64,000 nt of DNA from Longilinea arvoryzae (GTDB taxonomy: Bacteria; Chloroflexota; Anaerolineae; Anaerolineales; Anaerolineaceae). Positions 54,152 to 62,564 of this stretch are shown here, piece by piece; position 1 is the stretch's first letter; every line of letters begins with the position of its first letter. The DNA lies in contig NZ_DF967972.1 in NCBI RefSeq assembly GCF_001050235.1, positions 3,227,953-3,291,952 of the forward strand, written 5' to 3'. The position numbers and the translations under genes were made by a program. Under the pieces are notes generated by a model. It was not told the DNA's origin, searched no databases, and was given only the letters and a program-made list of their open reading frames with translations.

Positions 54152-54922
54152 ATGAGATCAACTCTTGAACAAATCGAACGTAGTCTGAAAACCATCATCG
54201 AAGCCAGCGCCGGCCTTTTCGGACACGCCAACCGCCAGGAGCAACTGGCCCGGCAATTAGCCACAGCATTGTACGAGCAACTTCCCGAGCAACTGAACGG
54301 GAAGGCAACTGCTCCCGATCAATTTACGATCTACCTGAATCCCGAGAATATCGCCGTCTGGCAGCAACCGCAATGGACGGAATGGCTCAACCAGGTCATT
54401 TGTAATGCGCTTCAAGACTCCGGCTACGACTCTGCACCCCGCCCCAGCATCCAGCTCGCCGCGGAAGCCGACTTGCCCATTGACCGCCTGCGCGTGACGG
54501 CCGTTCATTCTACAGACCAGCTCGGCTCCACGGCCGCCATGCCGGTGACGACCGATCCGCATTCCAGGGTCGATTCGGTCGATAACCTGCCCGCCAATGC
54601 GTATCTGATCGTCCAGGGGACGCAGACGGTGATCCTGGATCGACAGATCTTCAATATCGGCCGCCGCACGGATAACGACCTGGTCCTCGACGACCCGCAC
54701 GTCTCACGCACCCATCTTCAAATTCGCGCTATCCGGGGACGCTTCGTCCTATTCGATTTGAACTCCACCGGCGGCACACTGGTCAACGGTTCTCCAATTC
54801 GCGAGCATTTGCTGGCCGCGGGCGATGTCATCCTGATCGGAAGCATTTCTCTGATCTATGGCGAAGACTCGCCGGCCTGGCCGGATGATCCCAGTCAATC
54901 CACCTCCCCGATCGAAGCTTGA
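54152..54922 (+). CDS. fhaA: FhaA-like protein (DUF3662 plus FHA)
   Basis: 256 residues. The N-terminal DUF3662 domain (about 1-115: LEQIERSLKTIIEASAGLFG) is followed by a linker and a C-terminal FHA phosphothreonine-reading domain (about 150-240: IGRRTDNDLVLDDPHVSRTHLQI, DLNSTGGTLVNG). The key Gly-Arg, Ser-Arg-x-His and Asn are present. In Actinobacteria FhaA heads the fhaA-fhaB-pstP-rodA-pbpA-pknAB cluster controlling peptidoglycan synthesis; here fhaB and a SEDS/PBP gene follow, but no phosphatase or kinase. Confidence 0.92.
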   Translation: MRSTLEQIERSLKTIIEASAGLFGHANRQEQLARQLATALYEQLPEQLNGKATAPDQFTIYLNPENIAVWQQPQWTEWLNQVICNALQDSGYDSAPRPSIQLAAEADLPIDRLRVTAVHSTDQLGSTAAMPVTTDPHSRVDSVDNLPANAYLIVQGTQTVILDRQIFNIGRRTDNDLVLDDPHVSRTHLQIRAIRGRFVLFDLNSTGGTLVNGSPIREHLLAAGDVILIGSISLIYGEDSPAWPDDPSQSTSPIEA

Positions 54923-54926
54923 GCCT

Positions 54927-55358
54927 ATGAGTGCATTTATCGTTCTCTTCCTCCGCTTGGTGCTGGCAATCAGCCTGTATGTATTCTTGATCTGGGCGCT
55001 GTATACGCTTTGGCGTGATTTTAGAGCCCAGACACAACTGGTCACCAGCCGAGAAATTCCAGCCTTGGTCCTGGCGCTCGATCAGGACGAAATCACGATC
55101 GATGAAAAATTTACCCAACCCGAAGTCATCATCGGCCGGGACCCGGCGACTACTTTTCCGATCAATGACGAAACCGTATCTGCGCACCATGCCCGAATGA
55201 GTTATTATAAGAAACAGTGGTGGCTGGAAGACTTGCATTCGACCAACGGCTCCTTTCTCAATGATGAGCGGGTAATTTCACCCGTGGTGGTCACTTCCGG
55301 CGATATCGTGCGCTGCGGTCAGGCCGAGGTGTTGGTCACAATTTTGTACAAATCCTGA
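54927..55358 (+). CDS. fhaB: FhaB-like membrane protein with FHA domain
   Basis: 143 residues. One N-terminal helix (about 3-26) and a short linker precede an FHA domain facing the cytoplasm (about 55-143: IIGRDPATTFPINDETVSAHHARM, LEDLHSTNGSFLND). Ser-x-x-His replaces the usual Ser-Arg-x-His. It matches FhaB/FipA in size and layout. Start ATG at 54927, 4 bases after the fhaA stop. Confidence 0.92.
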   Translation: MSAFIVLFLRLVLAISLYVFLIWALYTLWRDFRAQTQLVTSREIPALVLALDQDEITIDEKFTQPEVIIGRDPATTFPINDETVSAHHARMSYYKKQWWLEDLHSTNGSFLNDERVISPVVVTSGDIVRCGQAEVLVTILYKS

Positions 55359-55390
55359 ATGCGATTCCGCAAAGAGAAGGTGGGACATCC

Positions 55391-56260
55391 ATGAACAATC
55401 GACCCATTCTAGGCATCATCGGCGGCTCTGGACTATACGAATTTACAGCCCTCAAAGACGTCGAAACCATCGAAATTGACACCCCTTTTGGAAAACCCAG
55501 TTCCCCGATCGTCATCGGAACCCTTTCCGGAAATAAAGTCGCGTTTCTGGCGCGCCACGGCATCGGGCATTTCCTTTCCCCGACCGAAGTCAACTACCGC
55601 GCCAACATCTTTGCCTTCAAGAAGCTGGGAATTCAATGCCTGATCGGCATCAGCGCCTGCGGATCGCTGCGTGAAGATTACGCGCCCGGCCATATCGTCG
55701 TTCCGGATCAATTGGTGGACAACACCAAAGACCGCGCCCGGACCTTCTTTACGGATGGGCTGGTGGTGCATGTGGGCGTCGCCGAACCCTTCTGTCCTGA
55801 GCTTTCCAGGCTGCTCTATTCCGCCGTTGCCGAAGCCGGCGCGACGGTCCATTCGGGTGGCACTTTGATCACCATCGAGGGACCTCGTTTCTCGACGAAG
55901 GCCGAATCGAATATGTACCGCTCCGAAGGGATCTCATTGGTCGGAATGACAGCCTGCCCCGAAGCCTTTCTGGCGCGCGAAGCGGAACTCTGCTACACGA
56001 CCATGGCGCATGTCACCGATTACGACGTCTGGCATGTGACCGAGGAGCCCGTCAGCGTCGACATGGTGGTGCGAACGCTGGCGAAGAACACGCAAATGGC
56101 CCAGCTTGCCATTCAAAAGTTGGTCGAGATCATGCCCGAAGAAATGACCTGCAGCTGCTCGAACGCGCTGGCCAACGCCATTATCACTCGACCTGAATGC
56201 GTGCCGCCCGAGACCTGCGAGCGGGTCAAACTACTGATTGGTAAATACCTGGAGTCGTGA
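55391..56260 (+). CDS. mtnP: S-methyl-5'-thioadenosine phosphorylase
   Basis: 289 residues. Splits methylthioadenosine into adenine and methylthioribose-1-phosphate (polyamine by-product and methionine salvage). Motifs: IIGGSGLYEF at the phosphate site, RHGIGHFLSPTEVNYRANI, TIEGPRFSTKAES, and MTACPEAFLAREAELCYTTMAHVTDYDVW at the base and ribose site. Normal family length. It stands between fhaB and the SEDS/PBP gene where Actinobacteria have pstP; its stop overlaps the next GTG start (GTGA). Confidence 0.94.
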   Translation: MNNRPILGIIGGSGLYEFTALKDVETIEIDTPFGKPSSPIVIGTLSGNKVAFLARHGIGHFLSPTEVNYRANIFAFKKLGIQCLIGISACGSLREDYAPGHIVVPDQLVDNTKDRARTFFTDGLVVHVGVAEPFCPELSRLLYSAVAEAGATVHSGGTLITIEGPRFSTKAESNMYRSEGISLVGMTACPEAFLAREAELCYTTMAHVTDYDVWHVTEEPVSVDMVVRTLAKNTQMAQLAIQKLVEIMPEEMTCSCSNALANAIITRPECVPPETCERVKLLIGKYLES

Positions 56261-58869
56261 ACCTCCTTTTTCCTGTTTCTCCTTTGCAAAAAGACCGCGT
56301 CCAAAGCCGGCTGTTTTCGATTGCAGCGCTGGTTTTGATTGCCTATGCGGCTGCGCTGACCCTTTCGCCGGCCGTCCGGCTGCATAGCTGGGCGGTTTCG
56401 TATCGCTGGCAACACTGGGCAGGCGTCGTCGTCTGGCTGGCTGGCTTCTCACTCCTGCACCGCATCCTGATGCGGCGAGCTCCGGACCGCGATCCGTATA
56501 TCGTTCCCATTGCCAGCGTGCTGGTCGGACTGGGCATTCTGACGATCTGGCGGCTCAACATCAATCTGGGCGAACGCCAGACGGTCTGGTTGGGGTTGGC
56601 CATCCTCGGTTTCGCGATCGGCCTGCGTTACCCGCAAATCTTGAGCCTGCTACGAAAGTACAAGTATCTCTGGGCAGTGGGCGGGCTGATCATCACCGGC
56701 CTGACATTTTTCTTCGGCACCTATCCGGGCGGCGTCGGTCCGCGCCTCTGGTTGGGATGCTGCGGCGTCTATTTCCAACCCTCTGAAGTCCTCAAGCTGT
56801 TTCTCATCGTTTATCTGGCCGCTTATCTGGCCGATCGCACGACTTTCGATCAGGGATTACTCCAACTTCTGGCCCCAACCCTGATCGTGGCCAGCGCGGC
56901 ATTGATTCTGCTGGTTGCCCAGCGCGACCTTGGAACGGCATCGCTGTTCATCGTTCTGTATACCCTGATGGTTTACCTGACCTCCAGCCGGAAACGCGTG
57001 CTCATCATCGGGGCCGTCCTGCTGGCATTTGCCGGCATTATGGGGTATCTCACCATTAGCGTAATTCACGTCCGCGTGGACGCCTGGCTAAACCCGTGGC
57101 TCGATCCATCCGGCAAATCGTTCCAGATCGTTCAATCCTTGATTTCCGTTGCCGCCGGCGGCGTTTTTGGTCGCGGACCGGGCCTGGGAAGCCCCAGTGT
57201 GGTGCCGGTGGCATTCTCCGATTTCATCTTCACCGCCATCGGTGAGGAATTGGGCCTGACCGGCACCCTGGCGATCCTGATGCTGGTGGGACTGCTCACC
57301 ATTCGCGGTCTGCTCATTTCGATTCACGCTTCCAATAATTACCAGCGCTTTCTCGCCGCAGGGATCTCCTTTTACCTGGCTTTACAGACGATCCTGATCG
57401 TCGGCGGGAATATCCGGTTGCTGCCGTTGACCGGCGTGACACTGCCTTTCACCTCCTATGGCGGATCTTCACTGCTCACATCCTTCCTGGCGTTGTTATT
57501 GCTGACCCTGATCAGCAACCAGCCCGATGAAGAGATTTCTCCATCTTTTTCCTCGAAGGCTTACCTGGTTACCTCGGATTTCCTGCTGATCAGCCTGCTG
57601 GTGTTGGGTCTGGGAAATGGTTACTGGTCCTTCATCAAATCTGGCGATCTTCAGACTCGAGCCGACAACCCTCGTCCGGCGATCAACGATCGGTATGCCC
57701 TGCGCGGCAGCCTGTTGGACCGGCACAACGAACCCCTGGCGGTCACACAGGGCGAACCCGGCAGCCTGACTCGCCGGCTGTTGTACCCCGACCTGGGGCC
57801 GACCATTGGATACAACGACCCCCTTTACGGCCAGAGCGGTCTGGAAGCCAGCCTGGATGATTACCTGCGCGGCATCGACGGCACACCCGCCTCCATGGTA
57901 TGGGCTTCGCAACTTCTGTCCGGCCAGCCGCCCAAAGGTCTGGATGTGCGCCTGAGCCTGGACGCGAGCATTCAATCGACCGCCGACCGGCTGCTGACCG
58001 ATAATAAAGGCGCGCTGGTCCTCATCAACTCCTCGACCGGAGAAATCCTGGCCCTTTCCTCCCATCCTGGGTTCGACCCCAATACGCTGGAAGAACACTG
58101 GACTGAATTGAACGCGGATCCCTCGGCGCCTTTCGTAAACCGTGTCACCCAGGGCGTCTACCCGCCCGGTACAGCACTGGGGCCTTTCCTGTTGGCGAAC
58201 CGGTTGAATAAAAGCTCCCTCCCTGCGGTGCCCACCGAGCTATCGGTCGGTTCTTCTCTATGCGCCACCAACCCCGGCGCGACGCTTACATGGGGGTCGA
58301 TCATCCGCAGCGGCTGTCCGGCCGGGATGCTCACCCTGCTCAATCAATCTTCGTCTGCCCAAACGATCGAACTGTACGATAAACTACGCTTTTCCGTCCA
58401 ACCCGAAATTCCGCTGCCGGTCAGCCCGGCCGCCTCGCTGCCCACCGCTGCGACTCTGGAGGCAAATCCGCTCAACCCCGCAGGCTGGCAGATTACGCCC
58501 CTCCAGATGGCTCTGGCGGCGGCTACCCTGAGTTCAGGGGGAAAACTACCCGCGCCCCGATTGGCGAGCGCTGTGGACACCCCAAGCCAGGGGTGGGTCA
58601 TTCTTACGGCCGGCGCAGCAACCAATGCACTGGCTTCACCCGGCACGGTTCAGGCCGCCGAACAACTGGCCCGCAACGACAGCCCCGTCTGGGAGGCCTA
58701 CGGAATCGGAAGCAATGACACATCCACGGCCAGTTGGTATCTCGCCGGTACGCTGCCGGATTGGCAGGGAACACCGCTTACCCTGGTGGTCGTGTTGGAA
58801 GGGGAAGATTCCAAAGCCGCCGGCGAAATCGGTTTTACCGTATTACAGGCCGCGATGCAGCCCGATTAG
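56257..58869 (+). CDS. SEDS (RodA/FtsW) glycosyltransferase fused to a degenerate penicillin-binding protein
   Basis: 870 residues. Residues about 15-425 are a complete SEDS polymerase with 10-12 helices. Family strings: RLWLGCCGVYFQPSEVLKL, AQRDLGTA, WLDPSGKSFQIVQSLISVAAGG, FSDFIFTAIGEELGLTG (Asp322 in DFIF), PFTSYGGSS. After another helix (about 440-460) comes a class-B PBP module like mycobacterial PbpA: NPRP, GSLLDRHNEPLAV, GLEASLDDYLRG, ALVLINSSTGEILALSSHPGFDPN, NRVTQGVYPPG. The active-site SxxK is TALG (639-642). KTGT is absent: NDTSTA (820-825) is at its place. Peptidoglycan polymerisation is likely; transpeptidation is not. GTG start coupled to mtnP. Confidence 0.92.
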   Translation: MNLLFPVSPLQKDRVQSRLFSIAALVLIAYAAALTLSPAVRLHSWAVSYRWQHWAGVVVWLAGFSLLHRILMRRAPDRDPYIVPIASVLVGLGILTIWRLNINLGERQTVWLGLAILGFAIGLRYPQILSLLRKYKYLWAVGGLIITGLTFFFGTYPGGVGPRLWLGCCGVYFQPSEVLKLFLIVYLAAYLADRTTFDQGLLQLLAPTLIVASAALILLVAQRDLGTASLFIVLYTLMVYLTSSRKRVLIIGAVLLAFAGIMGYLTISVIHVRVDAWLNPWLDPSGKSFQIVQSLISVAAGGVFGRGPGLGSPSVVPVAFSDFIFTAIGEELGLTGTLAILMLVGLLTIRGLLISIHASNNYQRFLAAGISFYLALQTILIVGGNIRLLPLTGVTLPFTSYGGSSLLTSFLALLLLTLISNQPDEEISPSFSSKAYLVTSDFLLISLLVLGLGNGYWSFIKSGDLQTRADNPRPAINDRYALRGSLLDRHNEPLAVTQGEPGSLTRRLLYPDLGPTIGYNDPLYGQSGLEASLDDYLRGIDGTPASMVWASQLLSGQPPKGLDVRLSLDASIQSTADRLLTDNKGALVLINSSTGEILALSSHPGFDPNTLEEHWTELNADPSAPFVNRVTQGVYPPGTALGPFLLANRLNKSSLPAVPTELSVGSSLCATNPGATLTWGSIIRSGCPAGMLTLLNQSSSAQTIELYDKLRFSVQPEIPLPVSPAASLPTAATLEANPLNPAGWQITPLQMALAAATLSSGGKLPAPRLASAVDTPSQGWVILTAGAATNALASPGTVQAAEQLARNDSPVWEAYGIGSNDTSTASWYLAGTLPDWQGTPLTLVVVLEGEDSKAAGEIGFTVLQAAMQPD

Positions 58870-59774
58870 CGGCCAAACAGGTCTTCCAGAGCGGGCCGCA
58901 GGCTGGCATGGTGAAAAGAATAGCCTGCTTCGAGCAGCCGGGCCGGGAACACGCGTTGGCCTTCCAGGACGACCGTCGCCATTTCGCCAAAGAGCAGCCT
59001 TAAGAAAAAAGCCGGAACCGGCATCCAGTACGGCCGTCTCAGGACTTCGGCAATCGTTTTGCCAAATTCAGCATTGGTTAATGGTTGCGGAGCGGTCAGA
59101 TTGTAAACGCCGCCGGCGTTCTCCGATTTCAGCAGGAAGAGCATCCCATCGACGATATCCCGCCGCGAAATCCAGGAGATCCATTGTTTGCCGCCTCCAA
59201 CCGGGCCGCCGACAAACAGACGAAATGGCAACAGCATGCGCGGCAGGGCCCCTTCGCGATCATCGAGAACGATTCCCTGTCGGGCGATGATGCGCCTGAC
59301 GCCCAGTTCATCGACCGGTTGAATGGCATTCTCCCATTCCACGACCAATTGAGAAAGCCGATCCAGACCAGGGGACGATTTTTCGTCCAGTACCTGATCC
59401 TCGGCAATGCCGTAATAACCCACCGCAGAGGATTGCAGCAAGACAGTCGGACGGTGGGAAGCTTCGCGAATGGCCTGCAGGATGGCCTGCGCCGGCTCGA
59501 TCCGGCTTGAACGCAGCAAGGCCATCCGTCTTTTCGTCCAACGGCTGGCGCCGAGGTTTTCGCCGGTCAAATTGATAATCGCATCTGCCTGTTCCACCAA
59601 AGGCTGCCACCCCGCGGAAGTCTTCCCATCCCATTTTACAACCCTCACCTGGGTAGGGAATTTGGCCTTTCCGGGGTTTCGACTGAGCACCCACACCTGG
59701 TGATCCTCTTCGAGCAAACGGCTCACCAGCAGCCGCCCAATCAATCCTGTTCCGCCAGCAATGATCAATTTCAT
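58866..59774 (-). CDS. TIGR01777-family NAD(P)-dependent epimerase
   Basis: 302 residues. Extended SDR: N-terminal Rossmann GGTGLIGRLLV, conserved INLTGENLGASRWTKRRM, SSAVGYYG with the Tyr, and C-terminal DUF1731-type region (PVPAFFLRLLFGEMA, LLEAGYSFHHASLRPAL). This matches the YfcH/SulA-type family of unknown substrate. The ATG at 59774 follows GAGGTAACC. Its stop overlaps the convergent SEDS/PBP stop by 4 bases. Confidence 0.92.
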   Translation of the reverse strand: MKLIIAGGTGLIGRLLVSRLLEEDHQVWVLSRNPGKAKFPTQVRVVKWDGKTSAGWQPLVEQADAIINLTGENLGASRWTKRRMALLRSSRIEPAQAILQAIREASHRPTVLLQSSAVGYYGIAEDQVLDEKSSPGLDRLSQLVVEWENAIQPVDELGVRRIIARQGIVLDDREGALPRMLLPFRLFVGGPVGGGKQWISWISRRDIVDGMLFLLKSENAGGVYNLTAPQPLTNAEFGKTIAEVLRRPYWMPVPAFFLRLLFGEMATVVLEGQRVFPARLLEAGYSFHHASLRPALEDLFGR

Positions 59775-59834
59775 GGTTACCTCGCTAACGGGCAAATGAA
59801 TTGTTGACTGATGCGCTTTTTTTCATCCTCATGC

Positions 59835-59840
59835 TATAAT
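59835..59840 (+). promoter_or_regulatory. Extended -10 box seven bases before the HNH start
   Basis: TGCTATAAT (in CATGCTATAATTT, identical to 34157-34169) ends 7 bases before the ATG at 59848; no ribosome site. Confidence 0.62.
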
Positions 59841-59847
59841 TTCATCA

Positions 59848-60351
59848 ATGTCAACGTTGGTTTTGGTGCTCAATTTGAATTATGAGCCGATCAATGTCTG
59901 CAATTTACAGCGAGCAATCGGCCTGATGGTCTCTCGCAGGGCTTCGTTGGTCAGTAACGGCCGCGGTGAGATCCATTCGGCTTCGGCTGTATTCCCGATC
60001 CCATCCGTCATTCGCCTGGAGAATCTCGTTTACCGTCCGCGGCCGCGCGTCAAATTAACTCGCCGCGAAATCTTCCGTCGAGATAATTATACATGCCAGT
60101 ATTGCGGTCGGCGCGCCCTATCGCTGACTGTCGATCACGTCGTTCCACGCCATCTGGGTGGGGCTGAAACCTGGACGAACCTGGTGACCGCCTGCAGCGC
60201 CTGCAACCACCAGAAAGGCGGCCATACGCTCGACGAAGCGCATATGAAACTGCTGCGTCCCCCCAAAGAGCCGCCCGCATCCAACCTGTATATCTTCGGA
60301 CGCCACCTGAATGACAACCAGGAATGGTTGCCATACTTATCCGGCTGGTAA
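59848..60351 (+). CDS. HNH endonuclease
   Basis: 167 residues. The C-terminal HNH core has two zinc CxxC pairs (CQYC, CSAC), catalytic VDHVVPRHLGG, Asn in WTNLV and His in NHQKGG. The N-terminus begins VLVLNLNYEPINVCNLQRAIGLMV, typical of the stand-alone HNH group found across many phyla with unclear physiological role. It is chromosomal and unlinked to phage genes here. Confidence 0.92.
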   Translation: MSTLVLVLNLNYEPINVCNLQRAIGLMVSRRASLVSNGRGEIHSASAVFPIPSVIRLENLVYRPRPRVKLTRREIFRRDNYTCQYCGRRALSLTVDHVVPRHLGGAETWTNLVTACSACNHQKGGHTLDEAHMKLLRPPKEPPASNLYIFGRHLNDNQEWLPYLSGW

Positions 60352-60370
60352 ACGCACCCCTTTATGAAAT

Positions 60371-61123
60371 TCAGATCTCAGTGCGTTGGTAATCCGTGGC
60401 CAACGACACGGGGCCATCGAAAGCCTCTTTCGCTTCCCGAAGCCATTTTTCGCTGTCCGCATTCGTCGGGTAGTGGATGAGAGACAGCGTTTTTGCCCCG
60501 GCCATTTGAGCCACCTCGCCCGCCTGTCTCGGCAGGCTGTGCCCGAAAGATGAGCCGGTCGCTTCGTGAATCAGCAGATCGGCCTGTTGGGCCAGATCGA
60601 TCACGCTCTGGCAGGGTTCGGTATCGCTCGAAAAGGCCATGACCTTGCCGGTGCGTTGGAATTCCACCCGAATTCCCAGGGTCGGGATCAGGTGTTTGAC
60701 CGGAGATGCCGTGATCGCGAAATCTTCATCCCGGAGAACGGCTACCTGATCTTCCTCCGGGAGCGGATGGTAGAGGATCGAGAAGAAATTCGGCCAGTCG
60801 CGCCAATCATATAAATCCATCATCGATTTCATACGGGTGACCGTATCGGCCAGACCATGGATGGTGATGGATTTTCTCCGCCCGAGCAGCCACAGGTCCA
60901 TCAGTAGCAGGGGGACGCCTGAGACGTGATCGGGGTGAAAATGGGTCAGGATGATATCCGTCAGGGCATCCGGGCTCACCCCGGTGCGGTTGAGTTCCGC
61001 GATCGGATTTCCCGTACAATCAACGAGAACGGCGCGGTCGCCTTCCTGAATCAATAGGTGGGTATTCTCATGATACTGGTCAGGTACCGCATTCGCTGAA
61101 CCCAAGATCACAATCGTTCCCAT
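60371..61123 (-). CDS. Metallo-beta-lactamase-fold hydrolase (RNase Z-like)
   Basis: 250 residues. Metal motif THFHPDH (HxHxDH), further ligands in ASPVKHL, FSSDTEPC and SLIHYPTN. The overall layout (GSANAVPDQYHENTHLLI, IHEATG) resembles RNase Z/arylsulfatase-type MBL proteins. It lacks an obvious exosite arm, so tRNA processing is doubtful; a small-molecule ester or cyclic nucleotide is possible. The ATG at 61123 follows GGGAGGGAAG. Downstream of the ABC-2/SpoIIM gene. Confidence 0.9.
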   Translation of the reverse strand: MGTIVILGSANAVPDQYHENTHLLIQEGDRAVLVDCTGNPIAELNRTGVSPDALTDIILTHFHPDHVSGVPLLLMDLWLLGRRKSITIHGLADTVTRMKSMMDLYDWRDWPNFFSILYHPLPEEDQVAVLRDEDFAITASPVKHLIPTLGIRVEFQRTGKVMAFSSDTEPCQSVIDLAQQADLLIHEATGSSFGHSLPRQAGEVAQMAGAKTLSLIHYPTNADSEKWLREAKEAFDGPVSLATDYQRTEI

Positions 61124-61154
61124 TCTTCCCTCCCTGATTTTGTTATGAATGCGA

Positions 61155-62564
61155 TCAATGCAGCAAGAGTAGGGCAATTCGGGGGGTTACCCAGGCTTCC
61201 ACTGCTGCGCCGACCAGCAACAAAGGGATAACGAGTCCTACCATGATTTTAGCCCAATCTGCCAGAGCCGAAATCGAAACCTCGCCAATGGTTTTTTCGG
61301 GATTGTTGGTGGCCAGCAAAACTCCGAACTGGAAAATCGCCGCCGTCGCCAGGATCAATGCGGGTATTTCAAACAGGCTGTGGGGCAGAAAAAATCCGAC
61401 GATCGCTGGCAGAAGCGGCACGCCGTTTTGATACAGGACGCCAACCAGATAGCCACTGATCCCCAGCCCCGCCAGGATGGGCATAAAACCCAGGATGCCG
61501 AATGAAAATACCCCCAGCACCAATCCAATGAACTGAACGCGGATGTTCTGTGCCCAGATTGCGAGCAATGAGTTGGCCGAAAAGGCCGGCAGAAGAGTCG
61601 TTATCTGATCGAGGCGTGCGCCGAAATCGATACCGCTCAAATCGAGTGGAAAGCGCTGAAACTGGGCTGCGCCGATCCACACTGAGATCAACGCAAAGCC
61701 GGTCGTCAACAGCACCGCTTTTCCCATTTTTCGCACGGCAGCGGGAACGACCTTCAGATACCAGGCCGGCACATTGCTGGCGCCGCCGCTGAACTGGCTG
61801 CGAAAAACGCGCCAGCCCCAGCAGAAATTAAGGACGTCGATTTCACGCCCCAGCAGCTCTTCACGCCGGAAGTGCGCCAGGCCGACCCGGACCAGCAAGA
61901 CCGACAGCACCAGCAGGCCAAAAACGGCCCACCAGAGGGTCGCATATGTACCCCAAAACATCATGATGCTCTCGCCTTGGATGAGCAGCGCAATGGGAAT
62001 GATGATGAAGCTGGAGAGTAAATTGGATGCCCGCACGGAGGTTGCCTGGCTGGAAACCACCACCGCCCCGCTGACCATCACAACCGCCTGAACGCTCGTC
62101 AGGACGATGATCAACACCGTCAACTGGATTTCGGGCAGGGGCACGCTCTGCAGGGCCAGGCCGCTCAGGTACACGCCCATCCCCAGATAGCTGCCGGCCA
62201 GGCAGGGCACAATTGCGGCCAATAGTTTTCCGAGATAAAGCTGCCAGTCCTGGAGAGGTGTATTCAACAGCGGCTCGATACTGCCGCGCTCCTTCTCGCC
62301 CACGAAAGTATCCAGTGCAATCACCAGCGAGCCAGAGAGCGGGAAGAAACCGACGATCATCATCAAAAACGGCACCATGCGTTCACCAACGATGTTCGCG
62401 CCGTACCCTCTTACGAAATCCAGAATTTGCTGGGCAGTAAAATTCATCAAGAACGGAAAGAGCACGGTCAGGCCGACGATGGGGAAGATGATTCGCCAAT
62501 CGCGGAAAAGATCGCGAACTTCGCGTTTTGCGATAATCCAAACCGGCCGCAGCGCTTCAGGCAT
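61155..62564 (-). CDS. ABC-2 permease fused to a SpoIIM-like membrane domain
   Basis: 469 residues. N-terminal ABC-2/NatB-type permease (about 1-270: VWIIAKREVRDLFRDWRI, DTFVGEKERGSIEPLLNTPL). C-terminal SpoIIM/DUF95-type domain (about 285-469: FIGLVLGVFSFGILGFMPI, LLPAIVGFFLPHSLFEIPALILA, LLLVGAAVEAWVTP). SpoIIM family proteins normally are separate five-helix proteins. The ATG at 62564 has GGTGAGG 6 bases upstream; the alternative at 62579 lacks one. It overlaps the ATPase gene by 8 bases, so the pair is one exporter. Confidence 0.88.
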   Translation of the reverse strand: MPEALRPVWIIAKREVRDLFRDWRIIFPIVGLTVLFPFLMNFTAQQILDFVRGYGANIVGERMVPFLMMIVGFFPLSGSLVIALDTFVGEKERGSIEPLLNTPLQDWQLYLGKLLAAIVPCLAGSYLGMGVYLSGLALQSVPLPEIQLTVLIIVLTSVQAVVMVSGAVVVSSQATSVRASNLLSSFIIIPIALLIQGESIMMFWGTYATLWWAVFGLLVLSVLLVRVGLAHFRREELLGREIDVLNFCWGWRVFRSQFSGGASNVPAWYLKVVPAAVRKMGKAVLLTTGFALISVWIGAAQFQRFPLDLSGIDFGARLDQITTLLPAFSANSLLAIWAQNIRVQFIGLVLGVFSFGILGFMPILAGLGISGYLVGVLYQNGVPLLPAIVGFFLPHSLFEIPALILATAAIFQFGVLLATNNPEKTIGEVSISALADWAKIMVGLVIPLLLVGAAVEAWVTPRIALLLLH

